A DNA stretch of 64,000 nucleotides from Sporobacter termitidis DSM 10068 (GCF_900130065.1 NZ_FQXV01000001.1:340572-404571); one strand, 5' to 3'; positions 1 through 8,375 are shown, counted from the stretch's first letter. The notes: generated by a model not told the origin, from the sequence alone. Numbers and translations are program-made.

Positions 1-492
1 GCGGCTTTGCTTTATGATGAAGATATTATTTGCAACCATGTTGCTACAGACACAGGCGAAGTAGCTAAAAAGAGATTTGAAGCGCTCGCTCAAGGAGAAA
101 ACTTTCATAATTTAAATAAAGCATTAAAAACTACATACTCTCTCCCTGAAAGGACGCAGAATACCATTTATCTGCGCCTACAGTATGACGAACCATCTGG
201 AACTGTGATGAATGTCCGCAAATCCATGTGGATACATCCGATATTGAATAGAGCATTAAGTATTAGAGAAGCAGCCAGATTGCAATCTTTCCCAAACAGC
301 TTTGTTTTCCATGGATCCAAGAATTCTCAATATCAGCAGGTAGGCAATGCAGTTCCACCCCTGCTGGGGCAGGCCATTGCTGAATGTTTGCTGGAACAAC
401 TGGAAATAAAATCAGCGAGTTCTTTGGCTAACGACTTAGGGGTTGCAACAACAAGTACCCATATGGAGAGAGAAGACGATCACATTGCCTGA
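1..492 (+). CDS. DNA (cytosine-5-)-methyltransferase, C-terminal part (cut by window edge)
   Basis: The C-terminal end of a C5-cytosine DNA methyltransferase. The frame is open to base 1, so the start and catalytic motifs I-VIII lie outside the window. Motif IX is seen as REAARLQSFP and motif X as QVGNAVPPLLGQAI, the most conserved C-terminal signatures of Dcm-type enzymes. The enzyme would transfer a methyl group from S-adenosylmethionine to C5 of cytosine in a recognition site that cannot be read from this part. Its stop is one base upstream of a vsr start, the usual pairing of a 5mC methylase with the repair enzyme for its T:G deamination products. A second, complete Dcm/Vsr pair lies at 10.7-13.7 kb. 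Confidence 0.9.
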   Translation, partial: AALLYDEDIICNHVATDTGEVAKKRFEALAQGENFHNLNKALKTTYSLPERTQNTIYLRLQYDEPSGTVMNVRKSMWIHPILNRALSIREAARLQSFPNSFVFHGSKNSQYQQVGNAVPPLLGQAIAECLLEQLEIKSASSLANDLGVATTSTHMEREDDHIA

Positions 493-493
493 T

Positions 494-919
494 ATGTTTG
501 ATCCGCAAAAGCGAAGTGAAATAATGTCCCATATCCGCTCAAAAGATACCAAGGGCGAATTATTGGTGCGCAAATATTTGCATAGAATGGGTTTCCGATT
601 TCGCCTTCAGGATGCAAGATTGCCAGGCAAACCAGATATTGTGTTGCCGAAATATAAATGCGTCGTGTTTATCCATGGATGTTTTTGGCATGCACACCAA
701 GGATGCAAATACTATCGTGATCCCAAGTCTAATACTGACTATTGGATTCCTAAAATTCAGAAAAATGTTGAAAGAGATAAACAGGTAGTTAGTGATCTTG
801 CATTGATGGGTTGGAAGGTGGAAATAGTCTGGGAATGTGAGCTGAAAAAGGATGCTGAGACACGATTAAATAATTTAGTATCGTCATTGATATATAACTT
901 GACAGTAAACAACATATGA
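494..919 (+). CDS. vsr: Very short patch repair endonuclease (Vsr)
   Basis: About 141 residues, normal for Vsr, which nicks DNA 5' of the T in T:G mismatches made by deamination of 5-methylcytosine. Family signatures are clear: the N-terminal RSEIMSHIRSKDTKGE, then LPGKPDIVLPKYK, the metal and zinc-site stretch FIHGCFWHAHQGCKYY, and IVWECEL near the end. The ATG at 494 is chosen because the recognisable domain begins there and it follows the methyltransferase stop by one base. A TTG at 443 in the same frame would add 17 residues overlapping the methylase. It is likely co-transcribed with the upstream methyltransferase. A divergent second Vsr is encoded at 10681-11097. Confidence 0.93.
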   Translation: MFDPQKRSEIMSHIRSKDTKGELLVRKYLHRMGFRFRLQDARLPGKPDIVLPKYKCVVFIHGCFWHAHQGCKYYRDPKSNTDYWIPKIQKNVERDKQVVSDLALMGWKVEIVWECELKKDAETRLNNLVSSLIYNLTVNNI

Positions 920-1114
920 CAAAGTTACCATTGTTACTGGAGAACATATGAGTATAATCAATCCATACTGCTTGATGAATTTTGGGAAAGTAATTCCATG
1001 TTTAAGAAATAGTAAAGTGCTGTGACTGCATACGAAGAGTATATCCACAGTTTTACTGAAAATAACCTGCAAACCAGATAAGCAGATGAAAGCGTATGTG
1101 AACGAGGTGTCTTT

Positions 1115-1600
1115 GTGGCAAATAAGAAGCTAAATGCTCATGTATATATGGAGACGAAGACTAAATTTATCGACCATAAGCTTACAGTCCTGCAGAACGA
1201 AAACGGCTACTTGTATGCTAATGGTATTTACCCTACCAAGATTCTTAAGCAGGATCTTCCCGACTGGTATATCCGCTGCTACATATATCATCAATATGGA
1301 TATATTTCTGCTAAAGGTGTGAAGCAGCTGCTGTATGCACCAAACTATGCATTTGACAATCATCTCTATAAGGATGATTGTCTGTACGTCTCTTATAACG
1401 GTAAAATTGAACGTCAATCCGGAACCGATCTTTCTATATACTCAGGCTATGACGAGTATCTATATGGACCATGCATTGTTTCATTTACTCAGGCAGTTGG
1501 GCGATATTCTGGCTATGATATTTCTGATATTCTGGCCTCAATGGCTGCTAAAAAGCAATGGTATGAGGAAAGAAACGGAGCGGGGGCGATGCAAATATGA
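1115..1600 (+). CDS. Hypothetical protein
   Basis: A 161-residue protein with no family I recognise. It is rich in tyrosine and aromatic residues (for example DEYLYGPC and GRYSGYDISD), has no signal peptide and no membrane segment. The start is GTG at 1115, preceded by a GAGG at 1104-1107. Its stop overlaps the start of the next small gene (ATGA at 1597-1600), so the two are probably translated together. It sits between the left-edge methylase/Vsr pair and a tyrosine recombinase, so it is probably accessory-element cargo; no function can be assigned. Confidence 0.6.
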   Translation: MANKKLNAHVYMETKTKFIDHKLTVLQNENGYLYANGIYPTKILKQDLPDWYIRCYIYHQYGYISAKGVKQLLYAPNYAFDNHLYKDDCLYVSYNGKIERQSGTDLSIYSGYDEYLYGPCIVSFTQAVGRYSGYDISDILASMAAKKQWYEERNGAGAMQI

Positions 1601-1806
1601 CAAGGGAGCAGGCGGAAAAAGAGCTCATTGCCATGCTTGAAGAAGCGGGGCAAGGCCCATATTACGATGCGGATGAGGTCTTTGCACATCTGCTGGAAAG
1701 CTTGACAGATAAATTCGCCCTTACGGAAGAAGAAAGGCGGAGTTACGAACAGAGGATGCTTCACGAAACAGAGGTAATACAGGCATTAGGACTGCTAGAG
1801 GAATAG
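1597..1806 (+). CDS. Small hypothetical protein
   Basis: A 69-residue acidic, mostly helical protein with many Glu/Leu residues and no cysteines. It starts at an ATG that overlaps the upstream stop by four bases, which supports translational coupling with the 1115-1600 gene. It is followed by a strong hairpin before the recombinase. I recognise no domain; a small regulator or partner of the upstream protein would fit, but this is a guess. Confidence 0.55.
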   Translation: MTREQAEKELIAMLEEAGQGPYYDADEVFAHLLESLTDKFALTEEERRSYEQRMLHETEVIQALGLLEE

Positions 1807-1884
1807 TCTTCGTTCCAGTTGCTTTATGTTTGCCAACCTTATTTAAATTAGCCTTATAGTTAGGAATAAACGATATAATATCTC

Positions 1885-1921
1885 TTGCCGGCACGTTTTC
1901 GGAGGTGCCGGCAATTTTATT
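1885..1921 (+). terminator. Rho-independent terminator/attenuator before the recombinase
   Basis: A perfect 10-bp inverted repeat, TTGCCGGCAC (1885-1894) and GTGCCGGCAA (1905-1914), with a 10-nt loop and followed by TTTTATT. It ends the two-gene unit upstream and stands directly before the ribosome-binding site of the recombinase at 1936. Transcripts entering from upstream would thus be attenuated. Confidence 0.7.
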
Positions 1922-1935
1922 CTAGGAGAGATATT

Positions 1936-3165
1936 ATGGCATCAATTGTAAAGCGCAACAAAAGCTATGCGGTAGTTTACGGCTACAAAGACTTGGGGGG
2001 CAATTACAAACGAAAATGGGAAACGTATCGAACTGAGGAGATGGCTCAAAAGAGGAAACAGGAAATCGAAGACCCGATTTTATTTTTAAACGAGCATCTC
2101 AAAACAAGTAAGTTTAATGATCTTCTTAATGAATATATTGAACTCCACGGCCTACGCAAATGGAGCGCGTCCACCTATTCAGATCATACCATGCTCATGG
2201 ATAACTATATCCGTCCCATTTTGGGCGAGGTCTCATTGGCCAGGATGGATAAGTACTTAATGAATAAGTACTTTCGTGCATTAAGTGATACTCCTTCAGT
2301 TGGAAGAAAAACAGCAGCGCAACAAGGATATGTGACCGAAATCACTATATTTGAAGTGTATAAGCTGTTGCGAAGTGTTTTTCAGCAAGCTGTTCATTGG
2401 GGATATTTTAATGAAAATCTCGTAGCCCATATGGGATTAAAACCGCCTAAATATGCTCCTCGCAAAACCCTTTCCTCAGATCAAGTCGCTTTGGTAATTA
2501 ATAGCGCTATCGATCGAGAGGACTTTATCCTGGCATTATCGGTTCAATTGGCCTTTTCGTGTTCCATGCGAAGAGGTGAACTTCTAGGGTTATGCTGGAA
2601 TGATATTGATTTTGAGAACAGCTGTATTCATATTACAAGGGAGTTGGCGCGAGTATCCAATAATGCCATAGAGGTGCTCAAACATAAGGATATTTATAGA
2701 ATTATCGAACCAAGAAAAACAGAGAACAAATCGAGGCTTGTTCTGAAAAGGCCAAAGACAGATTCATCTATTCGAACGGTATATATGCCTGCATATGTAT
2801 CCAAGTTGCTATCACTATGGGGAGAGCAGCAAAGAATATATAAGCTTCGAGGAAATTACCATGAGTACGATTTGGTTCTGTCGGGCATAAACGGGAACCC
2901 TATCTGCCCCAAACAATGCAACGAAAGATTCAAAAGGCTTTTAAAGGAAATGGGGTTTCCTAAAGCTGTCTTCCATAGTCTTAGACACTCCAGCACATCA
3001 TATAAGCTGGTGTTAAGCAATGGAAATATTAAAGCCGTTCAGGGCGACAATGGCCATGCCCAGGCGGATATGGTTCTCTCGGTGTATGCTCAAATCAACG
3101 ACGCAGAAAGGAAAAACCTTGCTCATGAAATGGAATCAAGCTTTGGCACTAAGCTGAATGTTTAA
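1936..3165 (+). CDS. Tyrosine recombinase / phage-type integrase
   Basis: A 409-residue site-specific recombinase of the tyrosine integrase family, which catalyses excision and integration of mobile DNA through a 3'-phosphotyrosine intermediate. The N-terminus (SIVKRNKSYAVVYGYKD) is an arm-binding domain, followed by a SAM-like core-binding domain (about residues 60-170). The catalytic domain has Arg in SMRRGELLGLCW, His-x-x-Arg-His in FHSLRHSS, GHAQ in place of the usual LGH, and the nucleophile Tyr in VLSVYAQI. The ATG at 1936 has an ideal GGAGAG at 1925-1930. No recognisable att repeat or adjacent excisionase is seen; the nearest excisionase-like gene is 3 kb away at 6181. Confidence 0.93.
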   Translation: MASIVKRNKSYAVVYGYKDLGGNYKRKWETYRTEEMAQKRKQEIEDPILFLNEHLKTSKFNDLLNEYIELHGLRKWSASTYSDHTMLMDNYIRPILGEVSLARMDKYLMNKYFRALSDTPSVGRKTAAQQGYVTEITIFEVYKLLRSVFQQAVHWGYFNENLVAHMGLKPPKYAPRKTLSSDQVALVINSAIDREDFILALSVQLAFSCSMRRGELLGLCWNDIDFENSCIHITRELARVSNNAIEVLKHKDIYRIIEPRKTENKSRLVLKRPKTDSSIRTVYMPAYVSKLLSLWGEQQRIYKLRGNYHEYDLVLSGINGNPICPKQCNERFKRLLKEMGFPKAVFHSLRHSSTSYKLVLSNGNIKAVQGDNGHAQADMVLSVYAQINDAERKNLAHEMESSFGTKLNV

Positions 3166-3330
3166 TCTTTAAGCCTCAGTAGCACCCCGTTAGCAGCATA
3201 ATTCCATTCAGGCGATTTTATCTGGAGCTGATGTGTAAAAAGGAACCGTCAACCTCATCCTTACCAAGGATGAGGTCCGCACAACATTCTCTAAAATATA
3301 AAATAAAGGACTATTATAAGGACTATTATT

Positions 3331-4212
3331 ATGTATAATATCTTGCTCAAAAAAGTAATAAAAAGCAACGACATGCTAGATCTTTCAAAAAACTTGAAGG
3401 CAATGGACGAGTTTATAAAACAGTCTAGTGAAAGCGATATCTTTTATGAAGAATTGTATAGTGATATTCGCAGATGCGTCCCAGAACAAAACGGGGCATT
3501 TCATATATGGACGGGTGATGAATGGGCTACTGCATATATTCTTTATCAATGGATCATTCCTTTCTTCAATCAGTGGAATAAGAAAAGATTAGTTGTAATA
3601 TCTAACTACCTTGAACAAAAATACATTCCTGCCCAGGGAAAAATCATCTGCCCAGAAATGGTACGTGAACTTTTAGACTTTATTGAATTGAAATACGGCT
3701 TTTTATCAAAACTTGCTCGCAATCCCATTGATATTTTTATTGTTAATAATACAACAAAGAGCTATAATTCTTTTTATAATTTTTCTTTTGATTTATATGG
3801 AGATGTTCACGATTTAATCTTTCTATCATCCATGCGGGATACACAGCAGGTCACTCCAGAGTTCGTATTTTTACATGAACTCGGGCACTTGATACATACA
3901 CGCCTAATTAAAAAAGGATTTACCGTTCCGGTGTCTTTTGATTTCTTGACAAGCCAAGTAAGAATGTTCAAAGATATCGAAAACGATGAAACCTTAGCTG
4001 AACTTTTTTGCGAAAGTTTTGCGCTTGCGGCTTTCAATAGGACTCCCTATGAAAAATACGTCATGCTTGATGGCGTCAAGCAATCCGACAGAGATATTAT
4101 ATCGTTTTACTTCTTCGTGTTTATGCACACCCTGGAGCAAAACCCGGACGGGACATTGCCGTGGCAAGACATATTATCGTTGTTCTCGCGGGGAACATAC
4201 GGATCAGATTAG
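3331..4212 (+). CDS. HExxH zinc metallopeptidase-like protein
   Basis: A 293-residue protein carrying a gluzincin-type zinc site: HELGH at residues 182-186, with a candidate third ligand Glu in TLAELFCESFA about 40 residues later. It has no signal peptide, so it should act in the cytosol. The arrangement resembles ImmA/IrrE-like or toxin-type peptidases, but no partner repressor is adjacent and the N-terminal 170 residues are unfamiliar. A 12-bp tandem direct repeat (AAGGACTATTAT, twice) covers its start and supplies the Shine-Dalgarno-like AAGGA. It stands alone between the recombinase and a convergent cluster; substrate unknown. Confidence 0.75.
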   Translation: MYNILLKKVIKSNDMLDLSKNLKAMDEFIKQSSESDIFYEELYSDIRRCVPEQNGAFHIWTGDEWATAYILYQWIIPFFNQWNKKRLVVISNYLEQKYIPAQGKIICPEMVRELLDFIELKYGFLSKLARNPIDIFIVNNTTKSYNSFYNFSFDLYGDVHDLIFLSSMRDTQQVTPEFVFLHELGHLIHTRLIKKGFTVPVSFDFLTSQVRMFKDIENDETLAELFCESFALAAFNRTPYEKYVMLDGVKQSDRDIISFYFFVFMHTLEQNPDGTLPWQDILSLFSRGTYGSD

Positions 4213-4274
4213 AGAGCCGCTAAGCGATTAGGTGAAGTAATCCAAATGTGCGGAGTATTTAGTTGCAATAAGTA

Positions 4275-4802
4275 TTAGCTCACGCAAATAACTACCCGGA
4301 CATCCTTCGCTTTTACATTTATAGAGCGCATATCCTTTATTCTATAATTGTTGAAGTTTTCGACCAATACTTCGATTCGGGCAGCCAATGATTTGAAGAC
4401 GGCATACCATCCCTCGCGATCATCCCATTCATAGTAGGAATACGCTTGCTGTTCGGGCTTATCCAGGCTGGCATAGTCCGTAGCCGTAAGCCATTCCTCT
4501 ATGCTGTCAATATCTCGTCGCTGAAAAGCGGCAATATAATGCCTGTCTACAAATCCGCGCATAATAGGAGGTCCTCGCAATTGATCCTTTATAGCGGTTT
4601 GGAAATCAAACGCTTCAAATTTGCGAGTCTTAACCTCATGGTTATATTCGTCGCTGTTGTCAATGGCTTCACGAAGGTAGGATTTCCCGCTTATTGTAAG
4701 GCAATGATGATATTCTCCATCCAACCCTAGAACATAGCTATCGATATTCACCCATTTGTTATCAACAAGTACCTCGGAATAAAAATCGTAATATACACCC
4801 AT
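4275..4802 (-). CDS. Hypothetical protein
   Basis: A 175-residue soluble protein, Tyr- and Asp-rich, beginning GVYYDFYSEVLVDNKW. The ATG at 4802 is preferred over an upstream start because AAAGAGGTG lies just in front of it. No domain is recognised. It lies downstream of, and in the same direction as, two metallophosphoesterases and may share their transcript; a role together with them is possible but not shown. Confidence 0.6.
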   Translation of the reverse strand: MGVYYDFYSEVLVDNKWVNIDSYVLGLDGEYHHCLTISGKSYLREAIDNSDEYNHEVKTRKFEAFDFQTAIKDQLRGPPIMRGFVDRHYIAAFQRRDIDSIEEWLTATDYASLDKPEQQAYSYYEWDDREGWYAVFKSLAARIEVLVENFNNYRIKDMRSINVKAKDVRVVICVS

Positions 4803-4864
4803 AAAAAGCACCTCTTTCCAGAAAAACAGCTTAGCCTGCAAATAAAATTATAGCATATCCACCG

Positions 4865-5389
4865 TTAAACTCGAAACACGGCATTATTTTCTATCAACTC
4901 CTCAAACGATACAGGTTTATAATCATTAACTTCCACACTGGTATTGAAGGCATTTTCCATTGTTTTAAGAAGGGGCCAATACGATTGTGGTTTGTTGTTA
5001 TGGATATGACCATAAATCAAATATTTTCCCTCAAAACTCATCATAGGAAAGTGGCAAAGCGTGATTTTGCTTTTGCCGTTTTCCAATACCATTAGATTAT
5101 CAACGCTCTCAAAATGCTGGCCAAGGTTTACCTTTTTCATCCAAGGGTGATCGTGGTTCCCGACAATCAGGTGCTTCTTTCCCTTGAGCCGGGAGAGAAC
5201 GGTGTTGGGCTCCATTTCCGAACGGAACATCAGATCTCCAAGGATATAGACCTTATCCAAATTGGTCACCCGTTTGTTCCAGTTCTCAATCAGCGTTTCG
5301 TTCATTTCATTGAGCGAAGAAAACGGCCGATTGCATAGCTTAATTATGTTCTCATGACCAAGGTGCAAGTCGCTTGTATAGTAGATCAT
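4865..5389 (-). CDS. Metallophosphoesterase (YfcE/MJ0936-like)
   Basis: A 174-residue calcineurin-like phosphoesterase. The five di-metal motifs are in order: DLHLGH near the N-terminus, GDLMF, GNHDH, CHFPM and GHIHN. Such proteins hydrolyse phosphomono- or diester bonds using a two-metal centre; the short length matches the compact YfcE-like group. The ATG overlaps the stop of the upstream phosphoesterase by four bases (ATGA at 5386-5389), so the pair is translationally coupled. Substrate cannot be read from sequence. Confidence 0.88.
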   Translation of the reverse strand: MIYYTSDLHLGHENIIKLCNRPFSSLNEMNETLIENWNKRVTNLDKVYILGDLMFRSEMEPNTVLSRLKGKKHLIVGNHDHPWMKKVNLGQHFESVDNLMVLENGKSKITLCHFPMMSFEGKYLIYGHIHNNKPQSYWPLLKTMENAFNTSVEVNDYKPVSFEELIENNAVFRV

Positions 5390-6108
5390 TCGGTTTCTCC
5401 TTGATGAACACCATGCTCAGCAAATGGGAGTATGCTATCAAATAGAAACTGTAGTTTATCAATAGATTTTTGCAGATGATAATGACCACAATACCATTTG
5501 GCGTAACTGATCTTTTCCTCCAAAGTATCCAGCCACTGTTCAGTAGACTTGTCCACGGCAGACTGGTCAATAGATGGCAAGAAGACTTCTCGCGGCTCAT
5601 ACTTTAATGGGCAGGTATGGGACAGCACTATATCGACCTTATAGTCAATAGATTCCAGCTGTTGCTCCACATAAGCCTTAATAGAATCGGAAGGCTGCTC
5701 GTCTGACCACCAGCCGAAATTCCGCTCAAGCCGGTAAAATTTATCCACACTATAGGCGCCGCCAATAACGATGCACTTATGATTATTCAGATTGAAGAAT
5801 TCGCCATCTTTTGCAAACAGAAGATTGGGGAATTCTTTTTCATAGAGGACAGTTCCGCCACCCCATTGCATGAATTCATACGTGGGAATGGTTTCTGGAC
5901 GAATTTCATGATTGCCATGAATGCAGAATAATGTGACGGGCAGTCCGCACAGCGCCTGCTTTATCGCAACATCTTTCTTGCCTCTATAGTAATTAATTCC
6001 TGCGTCGCCTAAAATGATAATCCCATCTTCTTGGCTTGTAGTCATTTTGGCACAGAAAGCAGATATACGTTCAAAGTTACCATGCGTATCTCCGGTGATA
6101 TAAATCAT
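5386..6108 (-). CDS. Metallophosphoesterase
   Basis: A 240-residue second calcineurin-like phosphoesterase, unlike its neighbour outside the metal motifs. Motifs: GDTHGNF at the N-terminus, LGDAGIN, HGNHEIRP, LSHTCP and CGHYH. The reading frame is open to 6207, but the ATG at 6108 is preferred: GAGG lies 10 bases in front of it and the DxH motif begins seven residues later, as in the family. It is the first gene of a minus-strand pair with the 4865-5389 phosphoesterase. Two unrelated phosphoesterases in overlap suggest sequential or joint action on a phosphorylated substrate; this is inference. Confidence 0.87.
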   Translation of the reverse strand: MIYITGDTHGNFERISAFCAKMTTSQEDGIIILGDAGINYYRGKKDVAIKQALCGLPVTLFCIHGNHEIRPETIPTYEFMQWGGGTVLYEKEFPNLLFAKDGEFFNLNNHKCIVIGGAYSVDKFYRLERNFGWWSDEQPSDSIKAYVEQQLESIDYKVDIVLSHTCPLKYEPREVFLPSIDQSAVDKSTEQWLDTLEEKISYAKWYCGHYHLQKSIDKLQFLFDSILPFAEHGVHQGETE

Positions 6109-6180
6109 ACGTATCATACCTCTTTTATTCATTATAACACATGGGATGACCTTCAATAATAAACGAAAGGAATAAACGCT

Positions 6181-6393
6181 ATGAAAGAGCAGGATTCCAT
6201 TTATCATTTAATGTTCCGTGACCAGTCCGATGTTCTTCATGTTAAGGATGTCCAAAAAATCCTCAGCATCAGCAAACACCAAGTGTATCATTTGATTGAG
6301 TCCGGCAAAATACGGGGTGTCAAAGTTGGGAAATCGTATAAAATTCCTAAAGTAAGCGTTATTGATTATCTGATCGGTAACTCAAATGACTGA
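6181..6393 (+). CDS. Excisionase-like helix-turn-helix DNA-binding protein
   Basis: A 70-residue protein with the short winged-helix seen in excisionases and MerR-like DNA-binding modules: DVQKILSISKHQVYHLIESG followed by the IRGVKVGKSYKIP wing. It is closely similar to the excisionase-like protein at 22714-22947, which sits directly before an integrase. Here no integrase is adjacent, so it is either the relic of an element or a regulator. It ends 10 bases before a perfect 30-base palindrome acting as a terminator. Confidence 0.8.
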   Translation: MKEQDSIYHLMFRDQSDVLHVKDVQKILSISKHQVYHLIESGKIRGVKVGKSYKIPKVSVIDYLIGNSND

Positions 6394-6402
6394 TCACTAA
6401 GC

Positions 6403-6432
6403 AGAAGCAGGCCGAAATTTCGGCCTGCTTCT
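6403..6432. terminator. Bidirectional terminator hairpin
   Basis: A perfect 30-base palindrome: AGAAGCAGGCCGAAA (6403-6417) and its exact complement (6418-6432). It lies between the end of the excisionase-like gene on the plus strand and the end of the AAA ATPase on the minus strand, so it can stop both. Runs of T are weak on either side. Confidence 0.7.
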
Positions 6433-6451
6433 TACTGAAAAGTCTTTGCCA

Positions 6452-7669
6452 TTACAGCAGTCCGTCCTCAATGAACGGGATAGCTCCAAAGCGTCCGAGC
6501 AGATAGTTCTTTTCTAGCTTTGTGTCCTTTCTCACAGAGAAATCATAAAGAGAAAACAGATCGGTAGCCGCGGTATTTTCACTTTTTTCCGTAAACCAGA
6601 TCTGGTCGCGGCGGAAGATATCCAGATCCAGCAGGTTGGTATTGCGCGAGGTGAAAATCAGCTGCGCTCCTTTGGGGTTGTGTTCGTTGCTGTTAAAAAG
6701 TGCCACGATGTTCCTGGTGAGGAGCGGATGGAGGTGAGAATCCATATCATCCACGACGAACAGTTCCCCGTTCTCCAGCACCTTTTTCACGATGCCGATC
6801 AAGGCAAAATAGCTATTTGTTCCATCGGATTCTTCCGTCATATTGAGGGAGTAGGATGCGGTATTTCCGTCCCCATCCGCAATTTGATGGATGGCGTCCA
6901 CATTGAAGTATGCGTTTACAAAAGACTTGTTGAGTAAATTATTCCGTTTCCCGGCGTACTCGTTTACCTCCAAGGACTTGATGCCCAAATCAGCTGCCTG
7001 GAGCATCGCGGCAATGGCCGCCCGGTAACCGTCGTCCTTAAGCTCGCCGGCATCATTGCCATATGCTTCGGCTCTGCTGAATCTGCAAATGATCGAACAG
7101 GAGGCAAACCATTGAAACACGGGTATGACTTTATCGTAGTTCCAGTTCGCGGCCGTGGAAAGATAGAGCTTGTTTGCGGAATTGCGTTCTTTCAGACTGT
7201 TTTGTATATCGACATCCGTGATAAAGCGGTAATCATCCTTATTTTTTCGCTCAAATATGATGGCCGCTCTGCCGTTTGGATAGTAATACAAGTATTCCTC
7301 GGTAACCTCCGCTTCGTTGGCCGAGAAGCCATAAGCATATCTGACCCCATTTTGACGAAAGATCACCTCAAAGGAGCTCGGTTTCCCGATACTCTCCCGA
7401 TCTAGCTTAAAAGGAATTCGTCCGGTTTGCTTATTGAGCTGCTTTTCATGGGAGGTCAGCACAAAGTTGGCCATATACCAAAAAGCGTTCAGGACATTGG
7501 ATTTTCCGGAAGCGTTTGCCCCGTAAAGGACGGCCGCTTTCAAGCATTTCTTCTTATCATCCGTATCTATCACATGAGAGGGATGCTTCTTATCCGCTCC
7601 GGCAAGCATGGAGAAAGTGACCTTATCCTTTATGGAAAGATAATTCTCGACGGAAAATTGAATCAGCAT
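6452..7669 (-). CDS. AAA ATPase of the RloA/AbiL-like (AAA_15/AAA_21) type
   Basis: A 405-residue ABC/SMC-like ATPase. The N-terminus IQFSVENYLSIKDKV is the typical beta-strand start of RecF/OLD-like ATPases. Walker A is GANASGKSN (about residues 50-58) and Walker B is FVVDDMDSHLHP, in which the usual DE is DD; the C-terminal strand has IFTSRNTNLLD. Proteins of this type often belong to anti-phage modules, where they pair with a RloB/AbiLii-type nuclease. No such partner follows here: the gene ends 20 bases before a terminator. The ATG at 7669 has GGAGAGG seven bases in front; the frame is open 21 codons further upstream without a better start. Role in defence is inferred from family and place. 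Confidence 0.82.
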   Translation of the reverse strand: MLIQFSVENYLSIKDKVTFSMLAGADKKHPSHVIDTDDKKKCLKAAVLYGANASGKSNVLNAFWYMANFVLTSHEKQLNKQTGRIPFKLDRESIGKPSSFEVIFRQNGVRYAYGFSANEAEVTEEYLYYYPNGRAAIIFERKNKDDYRFITDVDIQNSLKERNSANKLYLSTAANWNYDKVIPVFQWFASCSIICRFSRAEAYGNDAGELKDDGYRAAIAAMLQAADLGIKSLEVNEYAGKRNNLLNKSFVNAYFNVDAIHQIADGDGNTASYSLNMTEESDGTNSYFALIGIVKKVLENGELFVVDDMDSHLHPLLTRNIVALFNSNEHNPKGAQLIFTSRNTNLLDLDIFRRDQIWFTEKSENTAATDLFSLYDFSVRKDTKLEKNYLLGRFGAIPFIEDGLL

Positions 7670-7903
7670 ACGATTACCTCTCCTTATTTTTAATGAAAAA
7701 ATTATATCTTTGTTTTTGTGAAAATACAACAAAAAAAGAATTTTAATTGTTTAAGCGGGCGAATCATTTTTCTGTAAGAAGCGGGCGCTGCCTATCCTGC
7801 AGTGCATGATCGGGCACAAGCAAAGTCTGATGACTTTAATTCATGATATTTCCGTCAAGGCAAAAATCTTGGTTATCCAATACGAGAAATGGAGGATAAG
7901 CGT

Positions 7904-7966
7904 ATGGAAAAAACGATTCTTCGTGTGGAAGGCATGTCCTGCGGGCACTGCGAAATCGCCGTCGAG
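7904..7966 (+). pseudogene. Truncated CopZ-like heavy-metal chaperone
   Basis: The first 21 codons of a CopZ/HMA-type copper chaperone, including the metal-binding GMSCGHC motif, preceded by GGAGG at 7891-7895. After codon 21 the frame runs into unrelated sequence instead of the rest of the ferredoxin-like fold (normally about 65-70 residues). The break is 15 bases before the hairpin at 7981-8012, so an insertion or deletion has removed the 3' part. It marks a recombination scar in the element. Confidence 0.7.
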
Positions 7967-7980
7967 CCAAAAACAAGAAA

Positions 7981-8012
7981 GCCCGCATATCGAGTTTTTT
8001 CGATATATGGGC
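7981..8012. repeat. Imperfect inverted repeat at the copZ break point
   Basis: Two 13-base arms, GCCCGCATATCGA (7981-7993) and TCGATATATGGGC (8000-8012), pair with two mismatches around a T-rich six-base loop. It directly follows the copZ truncation. It could be a terminator brought in with foreign DNA or the end of an inserted element. The following 8013-8325 stretch holds no intact gene on either strand. Confidence 0.5.
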
Positions 8013-8325
8013 CTAGCGGAAAGCACCGGTATTTGAAACAAATAACCGCTGCTTTGAACAAGGACGCCGGGCATAATTACTGGCCGTTCCCTTCAACAGA
8101 TCTCCCTGATTTCTTATGCATTGCGGACGACGTCCGAAAGTTGCCTTTCAAGTGCGGACTTTTCCGATAGGCAGCCTTGCAGGAGGGTTGCAAGATTTGA
8201 GAGGTGCCGTTGAGCTGCCCTTTCACCTGGGTCAAGCTCCCAGCCGAGCTATATCACCGAATATTACCATTTCCGGCGTTTTTAGTAACTCGATTCGCTT
8301 TGCTGAATTTCAGTTGTCGTGCTAT

Positions 8326-8375
8326 GTTATCGTAATAGGCTCGCTCGTGCTCCCGAAACAGCCTATTACGATAAC
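8326..8375. repeat. Perfect 16-bp inverted repeat
   Basis: GTTATCGTAATAGGCT at 8326-8341 and its exact reverse complement at 8360-8375 enclose an 18-base loop. No T run follows, so it is not a clear intrinsic terminator. It lies about 70 bases beyond the 3' end of the PPxGYW gene at 8443. It could be a recombination site, a protein-binding site or a structured 3' RNA end. Confidence 0.6.

Noticed and set aside
443-493. TTG at 443 as start of the first Vsr
   Set aside because: It would overlap the methylase by 50 bases and add residues not seen in the family; ATG 494 fits the domain start.
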